From Vreelandella sp042466685 (GTDB taxonomy: Bacteria > Pseudomonadota > Gammaproteobacteria > Pseudomonadales > Halomonadaceae): DNA of 64,000 nt. Below are positions 1 through 8,695 of this stretch, in pieces. The notes beneath the pieces were generated by a model, which saw only the letters and a program-made list of their open reading frames with translations, made no database searches and was not told the origin of the DNA. Position 1 is the stretch's first letter; every line of letters begins with the position of its first letter. The stretch lies in the NCBI RefSeq assembly GCF_042466685.1, contig NZ_CP170448.1, positions 1,984,001 to 2,048,000 of the forward strand. The letters run 5' to 3'. A program made the position numbers and the translations under genes.

Positions 1-819
1 ACCGAACAGGGCGAGATGATTCGCTTTAAGTTTGGCCAGCCGGATATTGCCCTACGCTCCATGGAGATCTACGCCTGTGCGGTGCTGGAAGCCACGCTAC
101 TGCCACCGCGTGCCCCGGAACCCCACTGGCGCGAGGAGATGGATCAGCTCGCCAAAGTAGCGCATACCGCCTACGTAGGCGTGGTGCGCGAAGACCCCGA
201 TTTTGTCCCCTATTTCCGGGCGGTCACGCCTGAGGGGGCCTTGGGCAGGCTGCCACTGGGTTCGCGGCCCACCAAGCGGCGCCAGGATGGCGGTGTCGAG
301 ACGCTACGCGCGATTCCATGGATATTCGCCTGGACGCAGATTCGCTTAATGCTACCGGCGTGGCTGGGCAGCGGCGAAGCCTTCTCGCGGCGCTTGGAGC
401 AGCCCGGTGGGCGCGATGTATTGCAGGAGATGCGCAACGAGTGGCCGTTCTTCGGCACCTATCTGGACATGCTTGAGATGCTGCTGGCCAAAGCTGATGT
501 GGCAATTGCGGCGTACTACGAACACCGCTTGGTCGACGAACCCTCGCTGAAGGCATTGGGTAAACAGCTACGTGAACGCTTTGGGTGTTTGGAAGAGGCC
601 GTGCTGGATATCTTGCAGCAGGAGAAACTGCTGGAGAATACACCGCTGATTCGCCAGGCAATCGATGTACGTAATCCCTATATCGATCCGCTCCACGGCC
701 TGCAGGCGGAGCTGTTGCAGCGGAACCGCGATGCCGATGGGGCGATTAGCGCCGATCTTTCCCGTGCCCTGATGGTGACGATGGCGGGGATTGCGGCGGG
801 TCTGCGTAACACGGGCTAA
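1..819 (+). CDS. ppc: Phosphoenolpyruvate carboxylase, C-terminal part (5' end outside the window)
   Basis: PEP carboxylase makes oxaloacetate from PEP and bicarbonate, an anaplerotic step in the cytosol. The reading frame is open from base 1, so the gene starts upstream and about the last 272 residues are present. Recognisable family segments are VTPEGALGRLPLGSRP and the following TKRR, the stretch around LRAIPWIFAWTQ, the allosteric-site region near NPYIDPLH, and the C-terminal RNTG that ends bacterial PEPCs and closes the active site. The tail is intact, so this is a window cut and not a pseudogene. The first ATG in the visible part (base 16) is internal. No hairpin terminator is visible before the next gene. 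Confidence 0.95.
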   Translation, partial: TEQGEMIRFKFGQPDIALRSMEIYACAVLEATLLPPRAPEPHWREEMDQLAKVAHTAYVGVVREDPDFVPYFRAVTPEGALGRLPLGSRPTKRRQDGGVETLRAIPWIFAWTQIRLMLPAWLGSGEAFSRRLEQPGGRDVLQEMRNEWPFFGTYLDMLEMLLAKADVAIAAYYEHRLVDEPSLKALGKQLRERFGCLEEAVLDILQQEKLLENTPLIRQAIDVRNPYIDPLHGLQAELLQRNRDADGAISADLSRALMVTMAGIAAGLRNTG

Positions 820-876
820 GCAATCCGGATTAGGCAACGTCGATATTTTTTACATTTTTTAAAGTAGGAGGCGTCA

Positions 877-1422
877 ATGTCCATAGAGGCTCAAGCGGTA
901 CTCGATTTCTGGTTTGAGGAGTTGACGCCTGCTCAGTGGTTTAAAAAAGACCTTGAGATAGATCGGATGATCGCGGAGCGGTTTGGCGCCATGCATGCCC
1001 AAGCCGCGCAGTGTGAGTGTTACCCATGGCGGCAAACAGCCGAAGGGCGGCTCGCTGAGATCATTGTGCTGGATCAGTTCTCGCGCAATATCTACCGCGA
1101 TGACGCACGCGCTTTTGCCACCGATGCCTTAGCACTGGCGCTCGCTCAAGAGGCAGTCGCCGCTGGATTAGACCTAGAGCTAACCAGCGAGCAGCGTGCT
1201 TTTCTGTATATGCCCTATATGCATAGCGAATCCGTGGCCATTCATGAGCTGGCAATGCAGCTGTTTGACCAGCCGGGGTTAGAGAATAACTACGACTTTG
1301 AAGTGCGCCACAAAGCGATTATTGATCGCTTTGGGCGTTACCCGCACCGCAACGCACTGTTGGGGCGGGCCTCTACCGACGAGGAGCTGGCTTTCTTAAA
1401 GGAGCCCGGCTCCTCTTTTTAA
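877..1422 (+). CDS. DUF924 family protein
   Basis: A 181-residue cytosolic protein of the DUF924 family, an all-helical TPR-like fold of unknown biochemical role. Family signatures visible are the N-terminal VLDFWFEEL, the central LDQFSRNIYRDD, the YMPYMHSES stretch and the C-terminal RFGRYPHRN. The length matches the usual 180-200 residues. The start is set by a strong Shine-Dalgarno AGGAGG 7 bases before the ATG. It appears monocistronic. Its last codons overlap an apparent rho-independent terminator. No specific function can be assigned. Confidence 0.9.
   Translation: MSIEAQAVLDFWFEELTPAQWFKKDLEIDRMIAERFGAMHAQAAQCECYPWRQTAEGRLAEIIVLDQFSRNIYRDDARAFATDALALALAQEAVAAGLDLELTSEQRAFLYMPYMHSESVAIHELAMQLFDQPGLENNYDFEVRHKAIIDRFGRYPHRNALLGRASTDEELAFLKEPGSSF
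1400..1420 (+). terminator. Rho-independent terminator overlapping the end of the DUF924 gene
   Basis: A short hairpin AGGAGC-CCG-GCTCCT is followed directly by TCTTTTT. The stem and T-run encode the last residues (KEPGSSF) and the T-run leads into the stop codon. The stem is only 6 bp, so strength is uncertain. Confidence 0.5.
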
Positions 1423-1458
1423 CTGTTTGCTTATTACCCATTAGCCACGTGGCGGTTT

Positions 1459-2538
1459 ATGTCGTTTCGAAAATCTACCCGGATCAATAAGTACATTAGC
1501 GAGAGCGGTATGTGCTCCCGCCGTGAAGCCGACCGCTTTGTGGAGCAGGGCAACGTGTGGATTAACGGTCGCCGTGCGACCACTGGCGATCAGGTGGTGG
1601 CGGGAGACTTGGTGAAGGTCAATGGTCAGGAGATCGAGCCTCAGGAGGAGGAGGATCTCGTTCTTATCGCGCTGAACAAACCGGTGGGCATTGTCAGTAC
1701 CACCGAGTCCAGCGAGAAGGATAATATCGTTGAGTTTGTTAAACACGGCACGCGTATTTTCCCCATTGGGCGGCTCGACAAAGACTCCCAGGGGCTGATT
1801 TTTTTGACCAATAACGGTGACTTGGTTAATAAGATTCTGCGCGCCAATAACAACCACGAAAAAGAGTATCAGGTGACGGTGAACAAGCCGATTACCGACG
1901 ACTTTATCGACGGCATGCAGCGTGGCGTGCCGATTCTGGGCAAGGTGACCAAGCGCTGCAAGGTACAAAAAGAGTCTACCTTTGTATTCACGATTACCTT
2001 GGTGCAGGGGCTCAATCGCCAAATACGTCGTATGTGCGAATACTTCGGCTATGAGGTTACCCAACTGATTCGCACGCGGATTATGAATGTGCCTCTTAAA
2101 GGCTTGGCACTGGGTGATTGGCGCGACCTTACGCCGAAAGAGATCGAGACTATTATCGCCCTGACTGAAAGCTCAGAGGCAGCTCCAGAGAAGAGAAGCA
2201 AAGCGAAACCTGAAAGACCCAACTACAGCGCTGGCAGAGTAAAGCAGCCAGCTGCCAAAGGACGTCAGAAATCGGCCAAAGCAGACGCCAAGGCTGCTGG
2301 CACAAAAGCCGCCGGGGCTAAACCTCTTCCCAAGGGTAAAAAAGCCGCCAGCGGAAAAGTCAGTACCGGCCCGAAAGGCAGTACCGGTAAAATGCCCCCC
2401 AAGGGCAAAGCGCCTGGCAAGCCCAGTGTTAAAAGCAAGCCCGGTGTGAAAGGCAAGCCCAATGCTAAAGGTAAGCCAGTGGGTAAAGGCCGCGGTAAGC
2501 CAGCGGCGGGCGGTAAACCTTCCCAGCGGCGTAAGTAG
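1459..2538 (+). CDS. rluF: 23S rRNA pseudouridine synthase RluF with a long basic tail
   Basis: RluF converts a uridine of 23S rRNA (U2604 in E. coli) to pseudouridine. An S4 RNA-binding domain lies at about residues 8-60 (LNKYISES-type motif, CSRREADR). The RsuA/RluB/E/F-type catalytic domain follows, with the catalytic aspartate in GRLDKDSQGL and the QGLNRQIRRM motif. Identity to E. coli RluF is high by eye. After about residue 240 comes a roughly 115-residue low-complexity tail rich in Lys, Gly, Pro and Ala, clearly longer than the tail of the E. coli protein and probably disordered and RNA-binding. The ATG at 1459 has only a weak ribosome-binding site. Confidence 0.93.
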   Translation: MSFRKSTRINKYISESGMCSRREADRFVEQGNVWINGRRATTGDQVVAGDLVKVNGQEIEPQEEEDLVLIALNKPVGIVSTTESSEKDNIVEFVKHGTRIFPIGRLDKDSQGLIFLTNNGDLVNKILRANNNHEKEYQVTVNKPITDDFIDGMQRGVPILGKVTKRCKVQKESTFVFTITLVQGLNRQIRRMCEYFGYEVTQLIRTRIMNVPLKGLALGDWRDLTPKEIETIIALTESSEAAPEKRSKAKPERPNYSAGRVKQPAAKGRQKSAKADAKAAGTKAAGAKPLPKGKKAASGKVSTGPKGSTGKMPPKGKAPGKPSVKSKPGVKGKPNAKGKPVGKGRGKPAAGGKPSQRRK

Positions 2539-2571
2539 TCTGCAGCACCTTCTCCTGCAAGAGTCTTCACT

Positions 2572-2847
2572 GTGATTCCAATCGTCGTTTATTACGTTGT
2601 GGTCAGCATGCTCGCTTACATTACCTACGCCATCGATAAAAAAGCGGCGATTAAACACCGCCGTCGGGTGAGTGAGAAGTCATTACATCTGCTCGGAGTG
2701 TTGGGTGGCTGGCCGGGCGCGCTAATGGCCCAGCAGCGGCTGCGGCATAAAAACCGCAAAACCGCTTTTCAGGTTACTTTCTGGCTGACGGTTGGGCTGA
2801 ATTTGGCCTGTGCTGGGTGGCTAATGGTTTCATTGAATCTCATTTAA
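2572..2847 (+). CDS. DUF1294 family small membrane protein
   Basis: A 91-residue inner-membrane protein with a GTG start. It has an N-terminal hydrophobic helix, the conserved DUF1294 signature around YAIDKKAA and RVSEKSLHLLGVLGGWPGALMAQ, then RHKNRKTAFQ and a C-terminal transmembrane helix. In many bacteria this domain is fused behind a cold-shock domain; here it stands alone. It begins 33 bases after rluF and may be co-transcribed. Function is unknown. It converges on trpG with about 30 bases between stops. Confidence 0.85.
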   Translation: MIPIVVYYVVVSMLAYITYAIDKKAAIKHRRRVSEKSLHLLGVLGGWPGALMAQQRLRHKNRKTAFQVTFWLTVGLNLACAGWLMVSLNLI

Positions 2848-2877
2848 CCACCCGTTTAGCCCCCCTACGCTTCCTCT

Positions 2878-3558
2878 TTACGCCCGAGCTTGAGCGTTGG
2901 GCGCGAAAAGAAAGTTAGCAATCAGCTCTTTGCCGCCTTCGGTGGCGAAAGACTCTGGATGAAACTGGATGCCATGTATCGGGTACTCCCGATGCTTCAC
3001 GCCCATTAATTCAAATTCGCCCACTGCCTGCCAGCGGCTGCGCTGCTCAAAGTTATCGGCTTCCAGAGCACCCACGGTGGCCGTCACTTCCAGGCAGTCG
3101 GGTAGGGTAGGCGCGTCGGCAATCAGCGAGTGGTAGCGCATCACTTCAAGCTGATTGGGTACGCCATTAAATACCGAGGCATTATTGTGGTTGATGGGGC
3201 TGATCTTGCCATGCATCGGCAGCGGCGCCTTCACTACCTTGCCGCCAAACACGTGCACAATACCCTGCATGCCCAGGCAAACCCCCAGCAGCGGCGTGGT
3301 TTTGCCCAGTTTCTCTATTACTTCTGCGCACACGCCAAAGTAGCGCGGGTCATCCGGCGAGCCGGGGCCGGGGGAGATGATAATACGATCCGGGGCCATG
3401 GCTTCGATGGCGTTAAAATCGATCTGATTATTACGCTTAACGAGTATTTCAAAGCTGGCTAGCCCGCCGCGATTCTTCTCCGTGGTCAGAATCTCGCCTA
3501 TGAACTGGTAGAGGTTATAGGTGAAGGAGTCGTAGTTGTCGATGATCAGCACCTTCAT
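2878..3558 (-). CDS. trpG: Anthranilate synthase glutamine amidotransferase subunit
   Basis: A 226-residue class I glutamine amidotransferase that supplies ammonia to TrpE for making anthranilate from chorismate, the first committed step of tryptophan synthesis. Visible motifs are the N-terminal IIDNYDSFTYNLYQ, the oxyanion strand IISPGPGSPDD, the nucleophile elbow GVCLGMQG (Cys) and the catalytic His/Glu in FHPESFATEGG. Its ATG overlaps the stop of trpE (4 bases), implying translational coupling. It could also serve folate synthesis as PabA, as in other bacteria, but the coupling to trpE and trpR favours a Trp role. Confidence 0.93.
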   Translation of the reverse strand: MKVLIIDNYDSFTYNLYQFIGEILTTEKNRGGLASFEILVKRNNQIDFNAIEAMAPDRIIISPGPGSPDDPRYFGVCAEVIEKLGKTTPLLGVCLGMQGIVHVFGGKVVKAPLPMHGKISPINHNNASVFNGVPNQLEVMRYHSLIADAPTLPDCLEVTATVGALEADNFEQRSRWQAVGEFELMGVKHREYPIHGIQFHPESFATEGGKELIANFLFAPNAQARA

Positions 3559-4976
3559 GCGGGGCTCTCCGTTTCCGTGCTCATAAAGGGGGTCAAGGCC
3601 TTGCGGGTGCCGGCAAACTTGCGGCGGATCTCTTCGTACTCATCTTCGGCGTTGCTGTCATACACGTTGCCGCCGCAGGTTTGCACGTAAGCGCGCTCGC
3701 CGTTGACGAATACCGTACGAATGGGAATGGCAAAGGTACAGTCGCCGTTAAACGAGAACTGGCCCACCGCGCCGCCGTAAGGGCCGCGCCCGTCGGTTTC
3801 CAGGTCGTCGATAATCTTCATCGCTTCGATCTTGGGCGCGCCGGTGAGAGTGCCTGCCGGGAAGTTGCTGGCCAGTGCGGTAAACATATCTTCGCCTTCG
3901 GCGATAATGCCGACGATCTCGCTGGAGATATGCTGCACGTGACTAAAACGTTTGATATCCATCAAGCTGCGCACTTTCACCGTGCCAAATTGTGCCACCC
4001 GGCCAATATCGTTGCGGTGCAGGTCGACGATCATGTTGTGTTCGGCGATCTCTTTCGGATCGTTGAGCAGCGCACGGGCCAACTGGGTATCCTCATGGGG
4101 CGTTTTGCCGCGTAGGGTAGTGCCTGCCAGCGGAAACGTCTCCATCTCGCCTTGGCGTAGCCGGAATAGCAGCTCGGGGCTCGCGCCAATCAGCTTCTGT
4201 TCACCAAATTTGACGTAGTACATCTGCGGTGAGGGGTTAATGGTGCGTAGCTGGTCGTAGAGCGCCAAGGTATCGCCTTTAATGCTAAAGCGCTTTTTAA
4301 AGCCGACTTCACACTGGAACACCTTACCGTCAATAATATCCTGCTTCACCTTGGCCACCGCCTCGGCGTGCTCTGCCTGGCTCATGGTGTCGCCCAGCGC
4401 GGTGATTTGCAGCGGGCCTGCTGGCTCGTCGTCTGCATTGATCAGCGTCTGCAAAAAGTCGTAGCGGCTGTTGTCGTAGTAGAAGTAGGTGACTTCCCCG
4501 GTCATCTTGTCGAGGATCAGGCCATCTTTGTAGAGCCCAAAGCGGAAGGTGTTGAAATCATCGCTGGCTTTTAACGCAAGCGATGGCTCGAAGTACTGCA
4601 TGGCGTCATAGCCAAGATAGCCGCTTAGCCCGCCAGCGTACTTGCGGGAAATAATATCCTGCGGAATCAGGCTGCGCAGTAGCTCGTAAGGGTTGTCGCT
4701 TGGGTAGTGGTTGGCTTTGCCGTCACGCTCTTGGATGGTCAGCGTGTTGCCGTTGGCGTAAAGCGTATACTCAGGGTCGAAGCCGATGATCGAGTGGCGT
4801 GCCATGTGGCTATCTTCACCCAGCGACTCCAGCATGTAGCAGGTATCGAAGCGCCGCTCGATTTTCTGGAACAGGGCAAAGAAGTCGCAGTCTGCCGCCA
4901 GCGTCACGTAGTGCGGTTTACGGGGCAGGGTGAAAGGCTGTGGGCCTGCCGTAGCGGGCGTATCGGTGGTGCTCAT
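3555..4976 (-). CDS. trpE: Anthranilate synthase component I
   Basis: A 473-residue chorismate-using enzyme that forms anthranilate with TrpG. The N-terminal regulatory half carries the Trp feedback-type segment around MLESLGED. The C-terminal chorismate-binding half shows FQCEVG, PSPQMYYVKF, GASPELLFRL, PLAGTTLRGK, the HNMIVDLHRND motif, FPAGTLTGAPK and GPYGGAVG, which together carry the active site. The gene is coupled by 4-base overlaps to trpR upstream and trpG downstream. trpD and trpC are not in the window. No leader peptide or attenuator is seen, so control is probably by TrpR repression and enzyme feedback. Confidence 0.94.
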   Translation of the reverse strand: MSTTDTPATAGPQPFTLPRKPHYVTLAADCDFFALFQKIERRFDTCYMLESLGEDSHMARHSIIGFDPEYTLYANGNTLTIQERDGKANHYPSDNPYELLRSLIPQDIISRKYAGGLSGYLGYDAMQYFEPSLALKASDDFNTFRFGLYKDGLILDKMTGEVTYFYYDNSRYDFLQTLINADDEPAGPLQITALGDTMSQAEHAEAVAKVKQDIIDGKVFQCEVGFKKRFSIKGDTLALYDQLRTINPSPQMYYVKFGEQKLIGASPELLFRLRQGEMETFPLAGTTLRGKTPHEDTQLARALLNDPKEIAEHNMIVDLHRNDIGRVAQFGTVKVRSLMDIKRFSHVQHISSEIVGIIAEGEDMFTALASNFPAGTLTGAPKIEAMKIIDDLETDGRGPYGGAVGQFSFNGDCTFAIPIRTVFVNGERAYVQTCGGNVYDSNAEDEYEEIRRKFAGTRKALTPFMSTETESPA

Positions 4977-5239
4977 AAGTGATCATTCCGTGAAGAGGCT
5001 AACATCGTCAGCGCGCGTGATCCGCGTGACACGGTCGCAATACCCACGCCCAGGGCTTCGGCAATTTTGCGGTGGGGCACGCCTTCGCGCAGCAGTTTAA
5101 AAATCTGTAGGCGTTTACTGATTTCTTGGTACTCTGCAGGCGTTAGCAGGCTCGCCAGCGCTGCGTCCATTGCTTCAGGTGAGTCAATAGCGAGCAAATG
5201 GCGGATTAGCTCAGCCTGGTAGTGTTCGTCTGTTGTCAT
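4973..5239 (-). CDS. trpR: Trp operon repressor TrpR, first gene of the trpREG operon
   Basis: An 88-residue TrpR, a dimeric corepressor-dependent DNA-binding protein. The core segment LLTPAEYQEISKRLQIFKLL and the helix-turn-helix PHRKIAEALGVGIATVSRGS match the family. The ATG at 5239 is chosen because a GGTGG ribosome-binding site lies 5 bases upstream; an in-frame GTG at 5248 sits on top of that site. trpR is usually a separate transcription unit. Here its stop overlaps the trpE start by 4 bases, so repressor and target are translated from one message, under an operator 25 bases upstream. This predicts tight negative autoregulation. Confidence 0.92.
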   Translation of the reverse strand: MTTDEHYQAELIRHLLAIDSPEAMDAALASLLTPAEYQEISKRLQIFKLLREGVPHRKIAEALGVGIATVSRGSRALTMLASSRNDHL

Positions 5240-5263
5240 GTGTGCCACCAGGTAATCTGTAAT

Positions 5264-5281
5264 GTACTAGTGTACTAGTAC
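5264..5281. promoter_or_regulatory. Trp operator
   Basis: GTACTAGTGTACTAGTAC has perfect 8-bp arms (GTACTAGT / ACTAGTAC) around a 2-base centre. It matches 15 of 18 positions of the E. coli trpEDCBA operator as I recall it. It lies 25-42 bases before the trpR start, where it would block a promoter for trpR-trpE-trpG, and 54 bases before the divergent antiporter gene, which it might also affect. Confidence 0.88.
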
Positions 5282-5335
5282 GCTACCTGATTGCTCAGGG
5301 AAGTCAAGCAGAGCGTTAAATTTTGAGGAGTCACG

Positions 5336-7222
5336 ATGACCGGCTATTTTATTCAAGCCTTTATTTACCTTGTCGCCGCGGTGATCGCGGTACCGCTAGC
5401 CAAGCGTTTTGGTCTGGGGTCTGTGCTGGGGTATCTGGTTGCTGGGGTCGTGATTGGCCCGATTCTGGGGCTGGTGGGGCAGGAGACCACCACCATTCAG
5501 CACTTTGCCGAGTTTGGCGTGGTGATGATGCTATTTTTGGTGGGGATGGAGTTAGATCCCAAGGGGCTATGGGCCATGCGGGTTCGGCTGATTGGCCTGG
5601 GCGGGCTTCAGGTCGTGCTAACCGCAGCGGCAGGTAGCACTATTGGTTGGTGGCTGGGGCTCGTTTGGCAAACGGCGCTGGCAGTGGGGCTGATTTTTGC
5701 GCTCTCTTCTACGGCGATTGTGCTGCAAACACTCAATGAGAAGGGGCTGGCCAAAACCGAGGGTGGGCGAAGCGCTTTTTCGGTGCTGCTGTTTCAGGAT
5801 ATTGCAGTAATCCCCATGTTGGCGCTGATCCCGCTGCTGGCGCTACCTGAATTGATGGGGGCGGGCGGTGATGATGGCCACGCCAGCTTAAGCCTGGTCG
5901 CCCACTTGCCCGGCTGGGCGCACGCCCTTGTGGTGGTGGCTGCTATCGCCAGTGTGATTGCCGGGGGCTACTACTTAATGCCGCTGCTGTTTCGCTATGT
6001 GATTGGCTCTGGCCTGCGTGAAGTATTTACCGCTACGGCGTTGATGTTGGTGATTGGCATCGCCGCCCTGATGAGTGTGGTCAATTTATCCCCCGCCCTG
6101 GGCGCTTTCCTGGCGGGGGTGGTGCTCGCCAACAGTGAATTTAAGCACGAGCTGGAAGCCAATATTGAGCCCTTCAAGGGGCTGCTGCTGGGGCTGTTCT
6201 TTATTACCGTAGGGGCGGGGATCAATTTCTCGGTGTTAGCAGCGGAGTGGGGCACGGTGCTATTGCTAGGCGTGACGGTTATCGTTGTTAAAGGTGTGAT
6301 TCTGCTGGGCTTGGCGCTGCTATTCCGCGTGCATGGCAGCAACGGCTGGCTATTCACTTTAAGCCTTGCCCAAGCCGGTGAGTTTGGCTTTGTGCTGCTG
6401 ACCTACAGCGTACAAAACAGCGTGATTCCTACCGATATCTCCCAGGTGCTTTCGTTAGTAGTGGCGCTATCGATGTTCTTAACCCCGCTGCTGTTTATTG
6501 CCTACGACCGCTTAGTACTTCCACGATACCAAACAGCCAAAAATGACGACCGGGAGGCGGATGCAATCGAAGAACAGGCACCGGTGATCGTGGCGGGCGT
6601 AGGGCGATTTGGACAAATCATCTGCCGCTTGTTGCGTGCCAACAATATTCCCATTGTGGCTTTGGATCATGAGATAGAGCAGATCGAGAACCTGCGCAGA
6701 ATTAACATCAAAAGCTACTTTGGTGACGCCAGCCGCTCCGGTTTGCTTGAGACCGCAGGGATTGAGCATGCCCGATTGTTGGTTATTGCCTTAGATGACC
6801 GTGAGCGTGCCGTGCAGATGGTTAAGCACGTTAAGCATGCTTACCCCCAAGTGTGGGTGCTGGCCCGTGCCTTCGACCGTGGTCATGGCTATCAGCTACG
6901 TGACGCAGGTGCCGACGATGTTATCAGTGAAACCTACCACTCAGCGCTGGAGCTGGGTGGTCACGCGCTGACGGCCATGGGCGTGCACCCCATGCGTGCC
7001 AAGCAGATGACCTGGGCTTTTGTGCAGAACGAAGATGCCCACGAGAATGAGCTGTTTGACGCCTGGAAAGAGATCGAAGAGGGCATCAGCTTCAGCCCCC
7101 GCTACGGTGAACTATTTATGAAGCTGGAAGAGTCGTTGAATAGTGCCATGCAGCAGGATTGGCCAGAGCCGCAGCGGGAAGATGTGCCGATCTGGACACC
7201 GCCAAACCAAAACCGCGAGTGA
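5336..7222 (+). CDS. Kef-type K+/H+ antiporter (CPA2 family) with RCK domain
   Basis: A 628-residue inner-membrane monovalent cation:proton antiporter-2 protein. About 12-13 transmembrane helices fill residues 1-390, including the family stretch MMLFLVGMELDPK and SSTAIVLQTLNEKG. A cytosolic RCK/TrkA-N Rossmann domain follows (VIVAGVGRFGQIICRLL, about residues 410-530) with an acidic tail. KefB and KefC look alike at this level and no KefF/KefG ancillary gene is adjacent, so I assign family only. The likely role is K+ efflux coupled to H+ entry in pH or electrophile stress. TGAGGAG lies 6 bases before the ATG. Confidence 0.88.
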   Translation: MTGYFIQAFIYLVAAVIAVPLAKRFGLGSVLGYLVAGVVIGPILGLVGQETTTIQHFAEFGVVMMLFLVGMELDPKGLWAMRVRLIGLGGLQVVLTAAAGSTIGWWLGLVWQTALAVGLIFALSSTAIVLQTLNEKGLAKTEGGRSAFSVLLFQDIAVIPMLALIPLLALPELMGAGGDDGHASLSLVAHLPGWAHALVVVAAIASVIAGGYYLMPLLFRYVIGSGLREVFTATALMLVIGIAALMSVVNLSPALGAFLAGVVLANSEFKHELEANIEPFKGLLLGLFFITVGAGINFSVLAAEWGTVLLLGVTVIVVKGVILLGLALLFRVHGSNGWLFTLSLAQAGEFGFVLLTYSVQNSVIPTDISQVLSLVVALSMFLTPLLFIAYDRLVLPRYQTAKNDDREADAIEEQAPVIVAGVGRFGQIICRLLRANNIPIVALDHEIEQIENLRRINIKSYFGDASRSGLLETAGIEHARLLVIALDDRERAVQMVKHVKHAYPQVWVLARAFDRGHGYQLRDAGADDVISETYHSALELGGHALTAMGVHPMRAKQMTWAFVQNEDAHENELFDAWKEIEEGISFSPRYGELFMKLEESLNSAMQQDWPEPQREDVPIWTPPNQNRE

Positions 7223-7224
7223 GA

Positions 7225-7788
7225 TTAAAACGGCAGATGTAAGGAGGCGCTTAGCATATTGAGGTGGTTTAGGGTGGGTGCGTCAATGCGCTCATACTCC
7301 AGGCGACTGACGAGTCGGTTAATCGTCATCGTGGCGCCGAAGCCTTGCAGCAATGCTGTACCGCTTTCATCGGCGCCTTCCAGGTCACTTTCGCCACGCC
7401 ATTCTGTGATGCCGGACTTCGCATAGATGCTGAAAGCACCCATGCGAACTCCGGCAACAATGGCGCCTCCCAAACTGAGTGTATCCATAATAAGGGGGTT
7501 AACACCGGAGGAAGTGGAGATCTCTTCGCTTTCCCGGTAGGCAATTTCAGCGCCGATATCGAGTTGCGGGAGCCGCCAGGGGCTGAAGCCTGCGGTGACC
7601 CGAAAACCGCTGGTATAATTATCAAGGCTTTGAAGGTCGCTACCTTCTAAGATGACGCCGTTATCCAGCTGCATAAGTTCGCTATTAGGAGCGGTATACG
7701 CCATGACCGGCGGGGCGTCGTCGGCGTAGCTGCTAAACCAGGGAACAGAGCAGCAGAGCAGGGTGCTTGCCAAGCGTTTAATTGGCAT
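7225..7788 (-). CDS. Probable outer-membrane beta-barrel protein
   Basis: A 187-residue exported protein. An N-terminal signal peptide (hydrophobic LASTLLCCSVPWFSS, probable cleavage near YADD) precedes a series of alternating amphipathic strands (for example FRVTAGFSPW, LDIGAEIAYRES, ISIYAKSG-like and SRLEYERID), ending in the aromatic C-terminus LHLPF expected of a BamA substrate. This resembles small 8-stranded OmpA/OmpW-like or YfaZ-type barrels, but I cannot name the family. It converges on the antiporter gene with 2 bases between stop codons. Confidence 0.65.
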   Translation of the reverse strand: MPIKRLASTLLCCSVPWFSSYADDAPPVMAYTAPNSELMQLDNGVILEGSDLQSLDNYTSGFRVTAGFSPWRLPQLDIGAEIAYRESEEISTSSGVNPLIMDTLSLGGAIVAGVRMGAFSIYAKSGITEWRGESDLEGADESGTALLQGFGATMTINRLVSRLEYERIDAPTLNHLNMLSASLHLPF

Positions 7789-7867
7789 TTCTCGTACACC
7801 TATCGTTACATACCCAAATATTGCCGAATACCGACGGGTAGGGAGGAAAAAGCTATTGCTCTTCAGG

Positions 7868-8692
7868 TTAGCAACTGGCTTGGATTTCCACCACTTTAAT
7901 TGCGCCTTGAGCCAGATTATCGACTAAATTTTTACCCATTGTCAGAAAGCGTTCGCCAAATACCCACTGGGGTGACAGCACGGCTTGTCTTGGCGTCTGC
8001 TCTTTTTGCCGTTGGCGCTGGCGCCACGCCAAGGCCATTTCACTCCAATCGTCCACGTGTTCTAGTTGAAAGCCGCCGTTTTCCAACAGTTGAGTTAGCT
8101 CAGCCAGGGTAAGTAAATGGGAGTGCTCGGAAGCACCTGCCCACGGCACCGGGTAGCGAAGGTGTGCCACGTTGGGGCCGCTGACCACTTCATGCATAAC
8201 TAACTGCCCACCAGGGCGCAGAACTCGGCGGCTCTGTGCGATTACCCTGGTAGCGTCGGGCATGTTTAACAGACTATGTTGAAACAGCACGGCATCAAAG
8301 CTGTTATCGGCAAACGGCAGGGCGCCCGCGTCACCGGTTACCCAGGCAAGTGGTGGTGCGTCAGGTTGGTTAACTCGCGAGCACAGCGCTCTGTTTAGCA
8401 CGCTGAAGCCATGGGTAATATCCAGCCCGGTCATTTGAAAGCCCAACGCCGCGCCCTGGCGCATCAAGCCGCCCAGCCCAGCGCCGACATCCAATACGTT
8501 CACATGCGTTGTAGGGTCTAGTCGTTCAAGTAAACGGGCCGATGCCGCCACGCCGCCTATATGCAACTGATCCAAGGGGGCCAGTTGATGTAGCGTGGGG
8601 CCATCGGGGTAGTGAGCATCTATTTGTGCCAGCACCTCATCAGCGCGCAGGGCGCGCTGATAGTGATCCGCTAACGGATTGGAAGACGTCAT
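7868..8692 (-). CDS. Class I SAM-dependent methyltransferase, last gene of the liu operon
   Basis: A 274-residue cytosolic methyltransferase of the UbiE/Methyltransf_11 type. The SAM-binding motif I is VLDVGAGLGGL, followed by the acidic GLDIT and motif FDAVLFQHSLLNM, with a post-II strand VMHEVV. It starts 3 bases after the stop of the upstream acyl-CoA ligase, so it is almost certainly co-transcribed with the leucine/isovalerate degradation genes. The substrate is unknown; a carboxylate or an acyl intermediate is only a guess from context. Confidence 0.85.
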   Translation of the reverse strand: MTSSNPLADHYQRALRADEVLAQIDAHYPDGPTLHQLAPLDQLHIGGVAASARLLERLDPTTHVNVLDVGAGLGGLMRQGAALGFQMTGLDITHGFSVLNRALCSRVNQPDAPPLAWVTGDAGALPFADNSFDAVLFQHSLLNMPDATRVIAQSRRVLRPGGQLVMHEVVSGPNVAHLRYPVPWAGASEHSHLLTLAELTQLLENGGFQLEHVDDWSEMALAWRQRQRQKEQTPRQAVLSPQWVFGERFLTMGKNLVDNLAQGAIKVVEIQASC

Positions 8693-8695
8693 CGC

